The position numbers were made by a program, and so were the translations under genes. The notes beneath the pieces were generated by a model. The model did not search any database, was not told the DNA's origin, and worked only from the letters and a program-made list of their open reading frames with translations. From positions 1 through 14,425 of the forward strand of contig JAJTHX010000047.1 of NCBI GenBank assembly GCA_021300125.1: a stretch of DNA of 14,425 bases, written 5' to 3'. Below, one piece after another: positions 13,699 through 14,425 of this stretch. This DNA comes from Betaproteobacteria bacterium. Lineage in GTDB: Bacteria; Pseudomonadota; Gammaproteobacteria; Burkholderiales; SG8-41. Within the stretch, counting starts at the first letter, position 1, and every line of letters begins with the position of its first letter.

Positions 13699-13959
13699 AT
13701 GAAATGTCCCGTCTGCAGGGAAGTCACGCTGACCATGGCCGAGCGACAGGGTGTCAACATTGATTACTGCCATCAGTGTCGCGGCGTCTGGCTCGACCGC
13801 GGCGAACTGGAAACACTGATCCGCCGCACCGGGGTCAGCCAGCCTGCGCGCGGTGTTCGCCCGGCCGACTACCGTTATGGCGGGCAGACGCAGCGTAGTG
13901 AGGCCGGGCAACGGAACTACGGCTGGCACAAATCCTGGCTGGCTGGAATTTTTGACTGA
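13699..13959 (+). CDS. TFIIB-type zinc-ribbon protein
   Basis: An 86-residue protein with one zinc ribbon near the N-terminus: C3-P-V-C6 and C24-H-Q-C27, followed by the family hallmark RGVWLDRGELETLI (28-41). This is the zf-TFIIB-like domain found in many small bacterial proteins of unknown role. The C-terminal half (46-86) is polar, rich in Arg, Gly and Gln, ends KSWLAGIFD, and may be disordered with a short terminal helix. The start at 13699 is fixed by AGGAGG seven bases upstream and by the CPVC motif lying directly after Met. It lies 25 bases after the HPF-like gene and three bases before the TerB-like gene, so the three are probably co-transcribed. The zinc-binding call is strong; function is unknown. 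Confidence 0.87.
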   Translation: MKCPVCREVTLTMAERQGVNIDYCHQCRGVWLDRGELETLIRRTGVSQPARGVRPADYRYGGQTQRSEAGQRNYGWHKSWLAGIFD

Positions 13960-13962
13960 GCC

Positions 13963-14424
13963 ATGGAGTTTGCGCCGATGAAACCAGGCGAATCCCCGGA
14001 CCATTACCGTTCTGCGGCCAGGGTGCTGGCCCTGGCCTTGCCCGCCGACGGTCGGCTGTCTTCAGGCGAGCGTGAGGCGCTGCAGTCCAGGCATCATGAG
14101 CTGCGGCGGCTGGGCGTTGCGCCCGAGCTGCTCGACCTTGAGGTGCAGTCCTGCGCCGCCTGGTTGCTTGTGGCGCGCGATCCGGACTGGGAGGGCCCCT
14201 GCCTGCCCGGGCCGCAGGCCCTGCGGGATGTCCTCGCGGAGATCGGCGACCGGGACGACCGGCATCGCCTGTTCCGGTTCTGTGCCGACTTGGCCGATTC
14301 CGACGGCGAACCGAGTGAAGGTGAATCCAGGCTGCTTGCTGCCACGCTTGAGCAGATGGGCATCCATCGCGGCATGCTCGCGCTGGACGAGGCGGGCCGC
14401 AGTCTGGCGCTGGGAAGGGCCTGA
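13963..14424 (+). CDS. TerB-like (tellurite-resistance/DjlA N-domain type) protein
   Basis: A 153-residue helical, acidic protein with two repeated acidic motifs: LALPADGRLSSGEREAL (24-40) and LADSDGEPSEGESRLLAATLEQMGI (110-134). The D-x-DG/ADG...E spacing followed by a helix is how TerB-like domains bind metal, and the overall length fits a single TerB domain. Similarity is from motif memory, so the family call is moderate. ATG 13963 is three bases after the zinc-ribbon stop, suggesting coupling; the in-frame ATG 13978 has GGAG nine bases upstream and is an equally possible start. The TGA is at 14422-14424, one base before the window ends. It may work with the HPF-like and zinc-ribbon proteins in a stress response, which is inference. 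Confidence 0.68.
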   Translation: MEFAPMKPGESPDHYRSAARVLALALPADGRLSSGEREALQSRHHELRRLGVAPELLDLEVQSCAAWLLVARDPDWEGPCLPGPQALRDVLAEIGDRDDRHRLFRFCADLADSDGEPSEGESRLLAATLEQMGIHRGMLALDEAGRSLALGRA

Positions 14425-14425
14425 G

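Noticed and set aside
1..14425. A defence, toxin-antitoxin or mobile-element system
   Set aside because: All sizeable genes fall into housekeeping, membrane, metabolic or stress families. No nuclease/helicase sets, integrase, transposase, tRNA-bounded ends or toxin-antitoxin pair were found.

Overview
The window is compact, GC-rich chromosomal DNA. It most likely comes from a betaproteobacterium. The evidence is an orphan Bug/TctC-type solute-binding protein, an M48 (Ste24-like) protease divergent from oligoribonuclease, and strong Shine-Dalgarno sequences with high-GC codon use. The exact taxon cannot be read from the sequence. No rRNA, tRNA, CRISPR array, transposase or phage gene was seen. 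No gap between genes exceeds about 160 bases.

Layout, left to right. Bases 1-787 (minus) hold the N-terminal 262 residues of a membrane CAAX/Ste24-type M48 protease that runs off the left edge. It diverges from orn (899-1444, plus). A minus-strand pair follows: pgi (glucose-6-phosphate isomerase) and a 68-residue DUF6494-type protein, separated by a long palindromic repeat (1739-1805). Divergent from pgi is a tightly overlapped membrane operon: LrgA-like, LrgB-like and an EI24-domain protein. A FNR-type palindrome at the EI24 stop codon then precedes a second membrane operon, yqjD-yqjE-yqjK-like (5424-6434).

The centre (6470-10520) carries an old-yellow-enzyme alkene reductase and a secreted class C/class VIII-type serine hydrolase, both on minus. 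Facing away from the hydrolase is a PhoA-family alkaline phosphatase made as a lipoprotein (plus). The phosphatase converges with a minus-strand set read as NhaR-type LysR regulator, glutathione S-transferase and Bug solute-binding protein. This looks like a small accessory uptake/metabolism locus.

The right end (13314-14424, plus) is a three-gene set: an HPF/RaiA-like ribosome-associated protein, a zinc-ribbon protein and a TerB-like protein. It diverges from the LysR gene across a spacer with an array of about six 14-nt direct repeats.

No obvious defence system or mobile island is present. The observations most worth checking are the 14-nt repeat array at the LysR start, the FNR-like box before yqjD, the 20-bp-arm palindromic repeat after pgi, and the little-studied HPF-like/zinc-ribbon/TerB-like set.
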